A stretch of 59,552 nt of DNA from assembly GCA_016303065.1 (NCBI GenBank), contig JAEDMJ010000006.1, positions 1-59,552 on the forward strand, given 5' to 3'. Both the position numbers and the translations under genes were made by a program. How positions within the stretch are numbered: the first letter of the stretch is position 1; each line of letters opens with the position of its first letter. The notes below the pieces were generated by a model that saw only the letters and a program-made list of their open reading frames with translations, did not search any database and was not told the origin of the DNA. This DNA comes from Clostridiales bacterium. GTDB taxonomy: Bacteria; Bacillota; Clostridia; Oscillospirales; QAMX01. Shown piece by piece: positions 33,401 to 41,607 of this stretch.

Positions 33401-35385
33401 ATTGCATCGACCTCCGCAATTATCTGTCCGCTTGCAAAGCCGCGGAGATCCATCGCTCCGGACGGACAGGCGACCGTGCAGGCGCCGCAGCCCTGACAGA
33501 CAGCCGGGTTGACCTGTGCAACGCGCCGGACGGCAACCGTTCTGTTGGGCATACGGAATTCCTTGTCAATATAGGTAATCGCACCGTAGGGGCAGACGTT
33601 CTCACAGGAGGAACAGCCGTTGCACATCATCTCGTCGGAGTGTGCAATGCAGGGGTTTCCGGTCAGCTTGTCCTTTGCCAGCAGGCCGATGACCTTCGAA
33701 GCGGCGGCGCCTGCCTGAGCAACGGTTTCCGGAATATCCTTGGGTCCCTGACACGCGCCGGAGAGGAACACGCCCGCAGTCGGGCTCTCCACGGGGCGGA
33801 GCTTCGGGTGAGCTTCGGTGAAGAAATCGTTTGTGTCCATGCTTGCGGTCAGCATTGTGGCAAGGGGACGGGCGGATTTGTCCGGCTCGATGGCGGCGGC
33901 AAGAACGACAAGATCGGCATCAATGTGAAGCTGCTTTCCGGCGATCAGGTCGGAGGCCTGAACCCTGAGCTTGTCTCCTTCGGGAGAAACCTTTCCAACC
34001 ATGCCCTTTATATAGTGCACGCCGTACTCCTCCACCGCTCTGCGGTAGAACTCGTCAAAATTCTTTCCGGGAGTCCTAACGTCGATATAGAACACATAGA
34101 CGTCGGTGTCCGGATATTTGTCCCGGGTCAGCATGGCGTGCTTTGCCGTGTACATGCAGCAGATCTTTGAACAGTATTCCTTGCCCTTTTCGCTGCAGGA
34201 AGCGCAGCGGGAACCCACGCACTGGACAAAGACGATGGTGCGGGGATGCTTTCCGTCGGAGGGGCGGAGAAGCTTTCCGGCAGTGGGGCCTGCGGCGTTG
34301 GTGAGACGCTCAAACTCCAGGGAGGTGATGACGTCCTTTGACTGATTGTAGGCAAACTCGTCGAATTTCTCCATGCTGATCGGGTTGAAGCCCGTGGCGA
34401 CGACGATCGCGCCGTACTTTTCCTCAATAAGCTCGTCCTTCTGCTTGTAGTCGATGGCTCCCGCCGCGCAGACCTTTGCACATACGCCGCACTTTCCGTT
34501 TTTCAGCATATTGCAGTAATCCGCGTCGATCGTCGCAACTTTCGGAACCGCCTGGGCGAAGGGGATGTAGATTGCGCGGCGGTTGTCCATGCCGAGGTTG
34601 AACTCGTTGGGAACCTTTTTCTGGGGACATTTTTCGGTACAGGCGCCGCAGCCGGTGCAGAGCTCTTCCCGGACAAAGCGCGCCTTTTTCTTTATCTTCA
34701 CGTCAAAGTTGCCCACAAACCCGCTGACTTCGGCAACCTCGCTGTATGAGAAAATGCGGATTTTTTCGTTTTGAGCCGCATCCACCATCTTCGGAGTCAG
34801 GATGCACGCCGCACAGTCAAGGGTCGGGAAGGTCTTGTCGAGCTGGGCCATTTTTCCGCCGATCGTGGGCTTCTTCTCAACGATGTCCACGGGGAATCCG
34901 GCGTCCGCAATATCGAGGGCGGTCTGGATTCCGGCAATGCCGCCGCCGATGACAAGGGCCCGCTTTGTGACCGGTGTCTCGCCCGGCGTAAGCGGAGTGT
35001 TCAGGTTGACCTTGGCGACGGCCGCCTTGCCCAGTATGATGGCCTTTTCCGTTCCGACGGGCATATCCTTGTGGACCCAGGAGCACTGTTCGCGGATATT
35101 GGCGATCTCAACCATGTACGGGTTGAGCCCCGCCGCCGCGGCGGTCTTTCTGAACGTCGCCTCGTGCATCCGGGGGGAACAGGAGCACACCACAATGCCC
35201 GTAAGCCCGTGTTCGGCGATGGCGTCTCTGATTATGTTCTGACCCGCCTGGGAGCACATGTACTGATAGTTGGTGGAGAAAACAACGCCGGGCTCCGACT
35301 TGAGCGCCTCGGAAACCGCCTGCACGTCGACCGTACCGGCGATATTGCTTCCGCACCAGCAAACAAACACACCGATTCTCTGCAT
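33391..35385 (-). CDS. hdrA: HdrA-like flavin/iron-sulfur subunit
   Basis: 664 residues. An N-terminal HdrA domain (CWCGSNIAG, CSCSPRMHEATF), an FAD-binding fold (VIGGGIAGIQTALDIADAG, then KPTIGGKMAQLDKTFP and DCAACILTPK), inserted clusters (CTGCGACTEKC, CGVCAKVC), the VQCVGSR segment, and two C-terminal [4Fe-4S] motifs (CNGCSSCENVCP, CQGCGACTVACP). HdrA carries the bifurcating FAD in methanogens and the same role is proposed for Flx-Hdr systems. GGAGG precedes the ATG. Its central place between hdrBC and flxDCBA fits an assembled complex. Confidence 0.94.
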   Translation of the reverse strand: MQRIGVFVCWCGSNIAGTVDVQAVSEALKSEPGVVFSTNYQYMCSQAGQNIIRDAIAEHGLTGIVVCSCSPRMHEATFRKTAAAAGLNPYMVEIANIREQCSWVHKDMPVGTEKAIILGKAAVAKVNLNTPLTPGETPVTKRALVIGGGIAGIQTALDIADAGFPVDIVEKKPTIGGKMAQLDKTFPTLDCAACILTPKMVDAAQNEKIRIFSYSEVAEVSGFVGNFDVKIKKKARFVREELCTGCGACTEKCPQKKVPNEFNLGMDNRRAIYIPFAQAVPKVATIDADYCNMLKNGKCGVCAKVCAAGAIDYKQKDELIEEKYGAIVVATGFNPISMEKFDEFAYNQSKDVITSLEFERLTNAAGPTAGKLLRPSDGKHPRTIVFVQCVGSRCASCSEKGKEYCSKICCMYTAKHAMLTRDKYPDTDVYVFYIDVRTPGKNFDEFYRRAVEEYGVHYIKGMVGKVSPEGDKLRVQASDLIAGKQLHIDADLVVLAAAIEPDKSARPLATMLTASMDTNDFFTEAHPKLRPVESPTAGVFLSGACQGPKDIPETVAQAGAAASKVIGLLAKDKLTGNPCIAHSDEMMCNGCSSCENVCPYGAITYIDKEFRMPNRTVAVRRVAQVNPAVCQGCGACTVACPSGAMDLRGFASGQIIAEVDAICK

Positions 35386-35400
35386 TCTGCCGTCGCCTCC

Positions 35401-35793
35401 TTACTTTGTGTATTTTCTGAAAGCGCTGACGAGCGCCTGCTGGGGAATATCCTCGTCCAGCATGCCGGGGACGTCATCGGCTTTCATGTGGTTTTCGCCC
35501 TGTCTGCGTATTACCGAAAGACGCACTGCTTCGACGAGCTTTGCCGGCTCAACGCCCCGCGGACATCTGTCCACACAGGCAAAGCAGGAAAGGCAGCGGT
35601 ACAGGGATTTTGAATTCATAAGCGGTTCCAGATCTCCGGTCTCGACCATGTAGACGAACTGATGGGGATGGTACTCCATCTCGTCATACGCCGGACAGGT
35701 CCCGGAACATTTTCCGCAGCGCATACATTTTTTGACGTTCACTCCGCTTGAGCGAAGGATCTCGTCCCGGAGATACTCAGTCGATTTTTTCAT
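35401..35793 (-). CDS. hdrC: HdrC-like ferredoxin subunit
   Basis: 130 residues with two [4Fe-4S] motifs, CMRCGKCSGTCP and CLSCFACVDRCP, and the short helical tail usual for HdrC. It relays electrons from HdrA to HdrB. AGGAGG precedes the ATG and the gene overlaps hdrB by 17 nt. Confidence 0.93.
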   Translation of the reverse strand: MKKSTEYLRDEILRSSGVNVKKCMRCGKCSGTCPAYDEMEYHPHQFVYMVETGDLEPLMNSKSLYRCLSCFACVDRCPRGVEPAKLVEAVRLSVIRRQGENHMKADDVPGMLDEDIPQQALVSAFRKYTK

Positions 35794-36574
35794 CCGTATC
35801 CTCCTTTATTCCGAGAGCTTCAGCCAAAAGCTCGGTAAAATATACGACGGGAACGGGGCTTCCGTTCTTTACAAGGTTATAGCGGCAGAGGGGGCAGGCC
35901 GTCACGATAATTTCGGCTCCGGCCGACGCGGCGCTTCGGGTCACATCGGCGCTCTTTTTCGCCGCGAATTCAGGGCTTTCCATCGTCACATAGCCTCCGC
36001 AGCACTCGTTGCGGAAGGGATAGACGACGGGCTCGCCGCCGATTGCCCGGATGAAGTCTTCCATGATCTTCGGGTTTTCCACGTCGTCCATTTTCATGAC
36101 GCTTCCCGGTCTCAGCAGAAGACAGCCGTAATATGCGGCGATCTTTTTTCCCCTGAAGGGCTTCACGGTCTTCTCTTTTATCCTGTCAAAACCGATGACG
36201 TCGCGGAGCAGCTCAAGGTAATGGAGCACCTCCGCGGAGCCGTCGTATTCCTCCGGCGCGATGTAGCGGTTGACCTTTGAGCTGAACTCGGCGTCCGTCT
36301 GCATGGCGTGGTTGGTCTGCTTGATGACATTGTGGCATGCGGAACAGACGGTCACAAGGGGGCGGTTTTTCTTCTTTGCTTCTGCCAGAGCGCGCACGGA
36401 CGAAAGCTTTGTGGCGACCTCGTCCCGCGCCGTAGTGAACACGCCGCCGCAGCACTGCCAGTTTTCTATCTCTTCCAGAGTAACCCCGAGAACCTCGGCG
36501 CTCTCCCGCGCGAAGCGGTCAAGGTCGATCGCCTTGTTCTTCAGCGTGCATCCCGGAAAATAACTTACATTCAT
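35777..36574 (-). CDS. hdrB: HdrB-like CCG-domain subunit
   Basis: 265 residues. Two CCG domains are intact: Cys9, CCGGVF (Cys41-42) with CSACH, and GCLLL with CCGGYV and CPLCRYN. These bind the noncubane [4Fe-4S] clusters that reduce disulfides in HdrB. In sulfate reducers the partner is thought to be DsrC; no dsrC-like gene is in this window, and the co-transcribed frdBA pair is a candidate acceptor instead. It opens the hdrB-hdrC-hdrA group 17 nt after fumC. Confidence 0.93.
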   Translation of the reverse strand: MNVSYFPGCTLKNKAIDLDRFARESAEVLGVTLEEIENWQCCGGVFTTARDEVATKLSSVRALAEAKKKNRPLVTVCSACHNVIKQTNHAMQTDAEFSSKVNRYIAPEEYDGSAEVLHYLELLRDVIGFDRIKEKTVKPFRGKKIAAYYGCLLLRPGSVMKMDDVENPKIMEDFIRAIGGEPVVYPFRNECCGGYVTMESPEFAAKKSADVTRSAASAGAEIIVTACPLCRYNLVKNGSPVPVVYFTELLAEALGIKEDTDEKID

Positions 36575-36591
36575 TTTTCGGATCTCCTCTT

Positions 36592-37968
36592 TTATACCAT
36601 TTCTTCCGGATGGAAAACCTCGTCAAACTTTTCTTCAGTCAGGAATCCAAGGGCAACGCAGGCCTCCCTGAGGGAGATATTGTCGCGGAAAGCCTTCTTC
36701 GCAGTCTTTGCGGCGTTTTCATATCCGATATACGGGTTCAGCGCCGTGACAAGCATGAGCGAATTGTGAAGGTTGTCACGCATCTTTTCGCGGTTTGCCG
36801 TGATGCCGACGGCGCAGTTTTTGTTGAAGGAAACTATCGCCTCAGCCATAAGCCGCGCGGACTGGAGGAAGTTGTAGATGCAGACAGGCATGAACACGTT
36901 CAGCTCAAAATTGCCCTGGGATGCGGCCATTCCGACGGCCACGTCGTTGCCCATGACCTGAACGGCGACCATGGTGACCGCCTCGCACTGCGTCGGATTC
37001 ACTTTGCCGGGCATGATCGACGAACCGGGCTCGTTTTCGGGAATGTGTATCTCGCCAAGACCGTCACGCGGACCGCTTGCAAGCCAGCGCACGTCGTTTG
37101 CGATCTTCATCATGTCGCAGGCAAGAGCCTTTATCGCCCCGTGGGCAAAGACCAGCTCATCCTTGGATGTGAGAGCGTGGAACTTGTTGGATGCAGTGAC
37201 AAAGGGCTTTCCGGTGAGAGCCGAAATCTCGGCGGCGACTCTTTCGGAGAACCCCTTCGGCGCGTTAAGGCCTGTTCCGACCGCAGTTCCTCCGAGCGCC
37301 AGCTCATAAAGAGGTTTGACGGCGGTGCGGAGGAATTCCGCGTCCCTTTCAAGGCTGGAACGCCACCCGCTTATCTCCTGGCTGAACTTGATGGGCGTCG
37401 CATCCTGAAGGTGGGTGCGTCCGCTCTTGACAATTCCCTCGTTTTCGGCCTCAAGGCGCTTAAAGGTTGCGATAAGGGTTTCCACCGCGGGGATGAGCTT
37501 GTCTTCAATGGCGATGACCGCGGCGATGTGCATCGCCGTGGGGAAGGTGTCGTTGGAGGACTGGCTCATGTTCACGTCGTCGTTCGGGTGCAGAAGCTTT
37601 TTCCCGGCGAGCTCGTTGCCGCGGTTGGCAATTACCTCGTTGGCGTTCATATTTGACTGGGTACCGGAACCGGTCTGCCAGACGACCAGCGGGAAGTGAT
37701 CGTTCAAAGCGCCGCTTATAACTTCGTCGCAGGCTCCCGAAACCGCTTCAAGCTTTTCTGCAGTCATCTTTTCGGGACGAAGTGCGCGGTTTGCGGCGGC
37801 GGCGGCCTTTTTAAGGATGCCGAAAGCGTGGGTTATCTCCCGCGGCATGGTTTCAATGCCGACGCCTATCTCAAAATTCTCGTGGCTGCGCTGTGTCTGT
37901 GCGGCCCAGAGGCGGTCGGAAGCAACCTTCACCTCGCCCATGGAGTCGTGTTCGATACGATATTCCAT
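36592..37968 (-). CDS. fumC: Class II fumarase
   Basis: 458 residues. SGTQSNMNANEV, HPNDDVNMSQSSND, GRTHLQDATPI and the superfamily signature GSSIMPGKVNP are conserved. It interconverts malate and fumarate and is oxygen-stable, without iron-sulfur clusters. Position in the operon between the malate/lactate dehydrogenase and the Hdr-Flx-Frd genes indicates that it works in the fumarate-forming direction. ATG 37968 is chosen over a TTG one codon upstream. Confidence 0.96.
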   Translation of the reverse strand: MEYRIEHDSMGEVKVASDRLWAAQTQRSHENFEIGVGIETMPREITHAFGILKKAAAAANRALRPEKMTAEKLEAVSGACDEVISGALNDHFPLVVWQTGSGTQSNMNANEVIANRGNELAGKKLLHPNDDVNMSQSSNDTFPTAMHIAAVIAIEDKLIPAVETLIATFKRLEAENEGIVKSGRTHLQDATPIKFSQEISGWRSSLERDAEFLRTAVKPLYELALGGTAVGTGLNAPKGFSERVAAEISALTGKPFVTASNKFHALTSKDELVFAHGAIKALACDMMKIANDVRWLASGPRDGLGEIHIPENEPGSSIMPGKVNPTQCEAVTMVAVQVMGNDVAVGMAASQGNFELNVFMPVCIYNFLQSARLMAEAIVSFNKNCAVGITANREKMRDNLHNSLMLVTALNPYIGYENAAKTAKKAFRDNISLREACVALGFLTEEKFDEVFHPEEMV

Positions 37969-38025
37969 CAATGAAACTTCCTTTCAATAATTCACAACAC
38001 TCAAAAAAAATGCTTGCCGTAACTT

Positions 38026-38970
38026 TTATATATTGATGCTGTTTATGACTTTTCTGAGGCTGTCCGCGCTTCTGTAAAGAGCGGCGATCTCCTCGTCGTT
38101 CATCGGAATGAGAACCTTTCCGTGCGCGCCGTTCTTTCCGACGACGTTCACAAGGCTCAGACAGATGTCCTCCAGACCGTACTCTCCGTGAAGCATGGTC
38201 GAAACCGTCAGAGTGGTGTCAATGCCGCTGAGAAGGCATTTGCACAGGTGGCACACGGAGATCGAAACGGCGTAGAAGGTCGCGCCCTTGCGCTCGATAA
38301 CTCTCGCTCCGGATTTGCGGACGTATTCCTCGACCTCTTCGGTCCGAAGCTCCGGGAAAACCGCGTCCTTGTGGAGAATTGAGTTGCGGTATTCGGCGAT
38401 CGGAACATTGGAGATGTTCGCAAGGGACCAGGGGATGAAAGACGAATCTCCGTGCTCACCGAGAACGTAGGCGTGGACGTTCTGCTGATTGATCGAATAG
38501 TATTCGGAAAGTCTTGATCTGAGACGGGAAGTGTCAAGGATCGTTCCGGAGCCGATGATCCTCTCCTCGGGAATTCCCGAATATTTGCAGAAGGTGTATG
38601 TGAGTATGTCGACGGGGTTGCTGACGATGACGTAAGTGGCGTCGGGCGCGTACTTCGTGATCTCGGGAATAATCGACCGGGTTATGTTGACGTTGATCTG
38701 CGCCAGGTCCAGTCTTGACTGTCCGGGCTTTCTCGCCACGCCGGATGTCAGAATGACGATGTCGGACTTGACCGCATCGGCATAGCTTCCGGCATATATG
38801 GTGCATGAGTTGCAGAAAGGCGTCCCCTGGCGAATGTCCAGAGCCTCTCCCATGGCCTTCTCACCGTTGATGTCGATCATGACGATTTCCGATGCGAGAC
38901 CCGTGACAGTCAAAGTGTAAGCTATGGTAGATCCGACGCTGCCGGTTCCGATAATTGTGATCTTATTCAT
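38026..38970 (-). CDS. LDH-fold NAD-dependent dehydrogenase, probably malate dehydrogenase
   Basis: 314 residues of the LDH/MDH superfamily: GTGSVGS dinucleotide loop, catalytic His173 in LGEHGDSS and the conserved SRLDL. The residue before KPG that selects the substrate is Arg80 (GVARKPGQS). Classic lactate dehydrogenases have Gln there and malate dehydrogenases Arg. The rest of the protein is LDH-like (GEHGDS rather than GGHGDS), so this may be an LDH-type enzyme that uses oxaloacetate. Its place next to fumarase supports malate dehydrogenase; lactate dehydrogenase remains possible. Arg150-region residues for substrate carboxylate binding are present (TSRLRS). Confidence 0.85.
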   Translation of the reverse strand: MNKITIIGTGSVGSTIAYTLTVTGLASEIVMIDINGEKAMGEALDIRQGTPFCNSCTIYAGSYADAVKSDIVILTSGVARKPGQSRLDLAQINVNITRSIIPEITKYAPDATYVIVSNPVDILTYTFCKYSGIPEERIIGSGTILDTSRLRSRLSEYYSINQQNVHAYVLGEHGDSSFIPWSLANISNVPIAEYRNSILHKDAVFPELRTEEVEEYVRKSGARVIERKGATFYAVSISVCHLCKCLLSGIDTTLTVSTMLHGEYGLEDICLSLVNVVGKNGAHGKVLIPMNDEEIAALYRSADSLRKVINSINI

Positions 38971-38994
38971 CTTCTGTAACTTCCCTTCTTCTCT

Positions 38995-40419
38995 TCATAT
39001 GCTCAGGACGCTCGTTGCGTCTTTAATGGTCTTTTCCAAAGCCTCGCGGCCGTACTTGTCGACTTCGGCCTTGTTCTTTTCCCCGTGCGTCAGGCATCCC
39101 GCTCCGCCGATACATCCGCCGATGCAGGCCATGCCTTCGATAAAGTTTCCGTTCAGAACATTCTTGCTCTTTTTCAGAAGCGCAAGACGGCACTCTTCAA
39201 TTCCGTCGCACGAGACCGCCTTCACTTCAAAATCAAGGTTCTGCTCTTTGATTCCCTCGGCCACCGCGTCCGAAAGACCGCCGCACCTGGCAAAGATCCT
39301 TCCGAAATAGGAGGCGTTGTCCAAAACGCCCTCTTCCAGAGAAGTGATGTCGATATCCCGGCTGTCAAAGAGCGCCTGAAGTTCTTCAAAGGTAAGCGCC
39401 GCATCGACGTACGGCTTCACGGAATCGAGCCGGACTTCCATCTTCTTTGAGGTGCACGGCCCGATGAAGATAACCTTGCTTCCCGGATTTTTTTCCTTGA
39501 GATATTTTGCGATAGTCGCCATTGGGGACAGATTGTGGGAGACATACGGAACAAGGCCCGGGAAATTCTTCTTTATATAGTCCACGAAAGCCGGACAGCA
39601 GGAACTCGTCAAAAATCCTTTTTCGACCAGTTCTTTCGACTCTGCCTCTGCGACCATGTCCGCTCCGAGCGCCGCCTCGACGACGGTGAAGAAGCCGAGC
39701 TCCTTGAGCCCGGTGATGACCTGACCCAGTTTTGCATATGTAAACTGGCTTGAAATCGAAGGGGCAACGACGGCGTACACCTTGTATTCGGTGTTGCCGC
39801 GGCTCTTTTTTATCATGTCAATGGCGTCCAGAATATAGGATTTGTCCGTAATCGCTCCGAAGGGGCACTGGTAAACGCAGGCTCCGCAGGCAATGCACTT
39901 TTCGTCGTCAATGGAGGCCGCTCCGGCTTCGTTGAGCGAGATCGCCTTGACCTTGCAGGCGTTCTGACACGGACGCTTGCGGTTGACAATCGCGGAATAG
40001 GGGCAGACCTTTGCACACTGTCCGCATTCCACACACTTCGACTTGTCGATATGCGCGACATGGTTGTGGTCAAAGGATATCGCCCCCCTCTTGCAGGCGT
40101 CTTCGCACCGGTGCGCGAGACATCCGCGGCAGGAGTCCGTGACCTCATAGCCCGCTGCGGGACACTCGTCACAGGCGATGTCGATAACCTGAATCACGTT
40201 GGCGTCATTCGGGTCCCCGCCCATGGCAAGTCTGACGCGCTCCGCAAGGATCGCGCGCTCCTTGTAAACGCAGCAGCGCATGGTCGGCTTTTTTCCGGGT
40301 ACGATCATTTCCGGAATCTTCAGCACATTCTCAAGCAGAGCGTCGTTCCAGGCATGTCTCGCAACCTCACGCAGCACCTTGTATTTAAGATGCTGCACTT
40401 TTGTATCGAATTTTCTCAT
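38995..40419 (-). CDS. Group B-like [FeFe] hydrogenase
   Basis: 474 residues. N-terminal ferredoxin-like Cys motifs (CRGCLAHRCEDAC, CVECGQCAKVCP, CIACGACVYQCP) precede the H-cluster domain with L1 TSSCCPAF (271-278), L2 IGPCTSKK (319-326) and L3 EGMACIGGCIGGAG (428-441). The TSxCCPAF form of L1 is typical of group B enzymes, thought to be ferredoxin-linked and monomeric; the physiological direction is unknown. It needs the HydEFG maturases; the C-terminus of hydF is at the end of this window. ATG 40419 is preferred over a TTG three codons upstream that lies too close to the AAGGAG. Confidence 0.9.
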   Translation of the reverse strand: MRKFDTKVQHLKYKVLREVARHAWNDALLENVLKIPEMIVPGKKPTMRCCVYKERAILAERVRLAMGGDPNDANVIQVIDIACDECPAAGYEVTDSCRGCLAHRCEDACKRGAISFDHNHVAHIDKSKCVECGQCAKVCPYSAIVNRKRPCQNACKVKAISLNEAGAASIDDEKCIACGACVYQCPFGAITDKSYILDAIDMIKKSRGNTEYKVYAVVAPSISSQFTYAKLGQVITGLKELGFFTVVEAALGADMVAEAESKELVEKGFLTSSCCPAFVDYIKKNFPGLVPYVSHNLSPMATIAKYLKEKNPGSKVIFIGPCTSKKMEVRLDSVKPYVDAALTFEELQALFDSRDIDITSLEEGVLDNASYFGRIFARCGGLSDAVAEGIKEQNLDFEVKAVSCDGIEECRLALLKKSKNVLNGNFIEGMACIGGCIGGAGCLTHGEKNKAEVDKYGREALEKTIKDATSVLSI

Positions 40420-40434
40420 TATGAACAAATCTCC

Positions 40435-41607
40435 TTAGAAATAGCTGACCTTGATGCGCTTTCCCATCTTTTTGAGGCATTCGGAAAGCTCTTTCACCAA
40501 ATTCATCTTTATGCTGAAATTGATCGGAAGGTCCGGGTTTTGGTGCGCGGGGTTGATGGCGCGGCCGACAAAGAAGTTTATATCCGTTGCTTCTTCAAAA
40601 AGCAGACGGCATATGAGCGAAGCGCCGTCCCGCTTCAGGCTCCACTCCTCGTACAGCTCGTTGCACTCAAGGTAGTCCTTTGCATAAGTCAGAACCTTGT
40701 TCACGGTAATAACGCCCTCCGTGACAAGGTCGACCCCCTCAAGCTCCGCAATGGGCGGAACGTCCGAGCGTTCAAAGTTGAGGCTCGCCTTCAAAGGCTT
40801 GCGGAGATATTTTGCCGCAATGGAGGAAGTCGTCCCTCCGCAGATGATGTGCTTTCCCTCCTTTGAGAAGAACAGCGACATCATCCGGTCGCAGTCGTCC
40901 CTGTTGGACGGCGGCCCGAAGAGCAGGTTCATCGGGATCCGCTTTCTCACCCGCACCACGCAGGCCGTAGCATCGTCTCCGGGCTTGTTGTCGTAGAGCT
41001 TGTTGCATTCGTCCACAAGGATCGTGGAAAGCGTCTTTGCGGTATACCCCACCGGGGCGATCGTCTCCATAAACGAAGCGATGTCTTCCCGCTTCCAGCC
41101 GAAATTGTATGCCGTTCCGATGCCCGCGTGGGGGCATCCGTCGCTCATGGCAATGAAAATATCGTTTTCGTGGAGCTTTATGACGGATTTGTATATCTTC
41201 TTTCCTCCGATATTCATCTCCGTTTTCGGATAATCCCAGCTCTTATCGTCGCGGATGAGGATGATATGGGGGTTGTCGTACTGTATGAGCTCCGCCGTTT
41301 CGTTGTTTATAAGGTGGATGATCGTGAATGTGGAATAGGCCACTCCCCTGACCGAGCACACGGGAAGCGTCGCGGCGATAGTCGAAACGCACTCTTCGAT
41401 GGGAAGCCCCTCGGCCATCATAGTGGATATAATCTTCGAAGTCAGAGTTGAAAGAATGCTCGCCTTGACGCCGCTTCCCAGACCGTCAGCCAGAACGATG
41501 ACCGTGGAGTTTTCGTCCCGCTCCACGATGTCCACATGGTCGCCGCAGAGCTGTTCTCCGCAGTGGTTTATGCTTTTGAAACCAATATCTGCACAAAGAT
41601 CATTCAT
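40435..41607 (-). CDS. SpoIIE-type PP2C phosphatase of a hydrogenase sensor module
   Basis: 390 residues. The N-terminal 230 residues are a SpoIIE/PP2C domain with metal-binding ADGLGSGVKAS, MSDGCPHAG and PGDDATACVV. The C-terminal 160 residues are an uncharacterised domain (LLFGPPSNRDDCDRMM..). Such phosphatases sit next to sensory [FeFe] hydrogenases in several Firmicutes. It overlaps the HydS-like gene by 8 nt and most likely relays its signal. No kinase or anti-sigma partner is adjacent. Confidence 0.87.
   Translation of the reverse strand: MNDLCADIGFKSINHCGEQLCGDHVDIVERDENSTVIVLADGLGSGVKASILSTLTSKIISTMMAEGLPIEECVSTIAATLPVCSVRGVAYSTFTIIHLINNETAELIQYDNPHIILIRDDKSWDYPKTEMNIGGKKIYKSVIKLHENDIFIAMSDGCPHAGIGTAYNFGWKREDIASFMETIAPVGYTAKTLSTILVDECNKLYDNKPGDDATACVVRVRKRIPMNLLFGPPSNRDDCDRMMSLFFSKEGKHIICGGTTSSIAAKYLRKPLKASLNFERSDVPPIAELEGVDLVTEGVITVNKVLTYAKDYLECNELYEEWSLKRDGASLICRLLFEEATDINFFVGRAINPAHQNPDLPINFSIKMNLVKELSECLKKMGKRIKVSYF

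Noticed and set aside
37969..38025. TTGTGAATTATTGAAA before fumC as a Rex box
   Set aside because: Only the left half matches TTGTGAA; the right half is not an inverted TTCACAA, so it is not a convincing Rex site.
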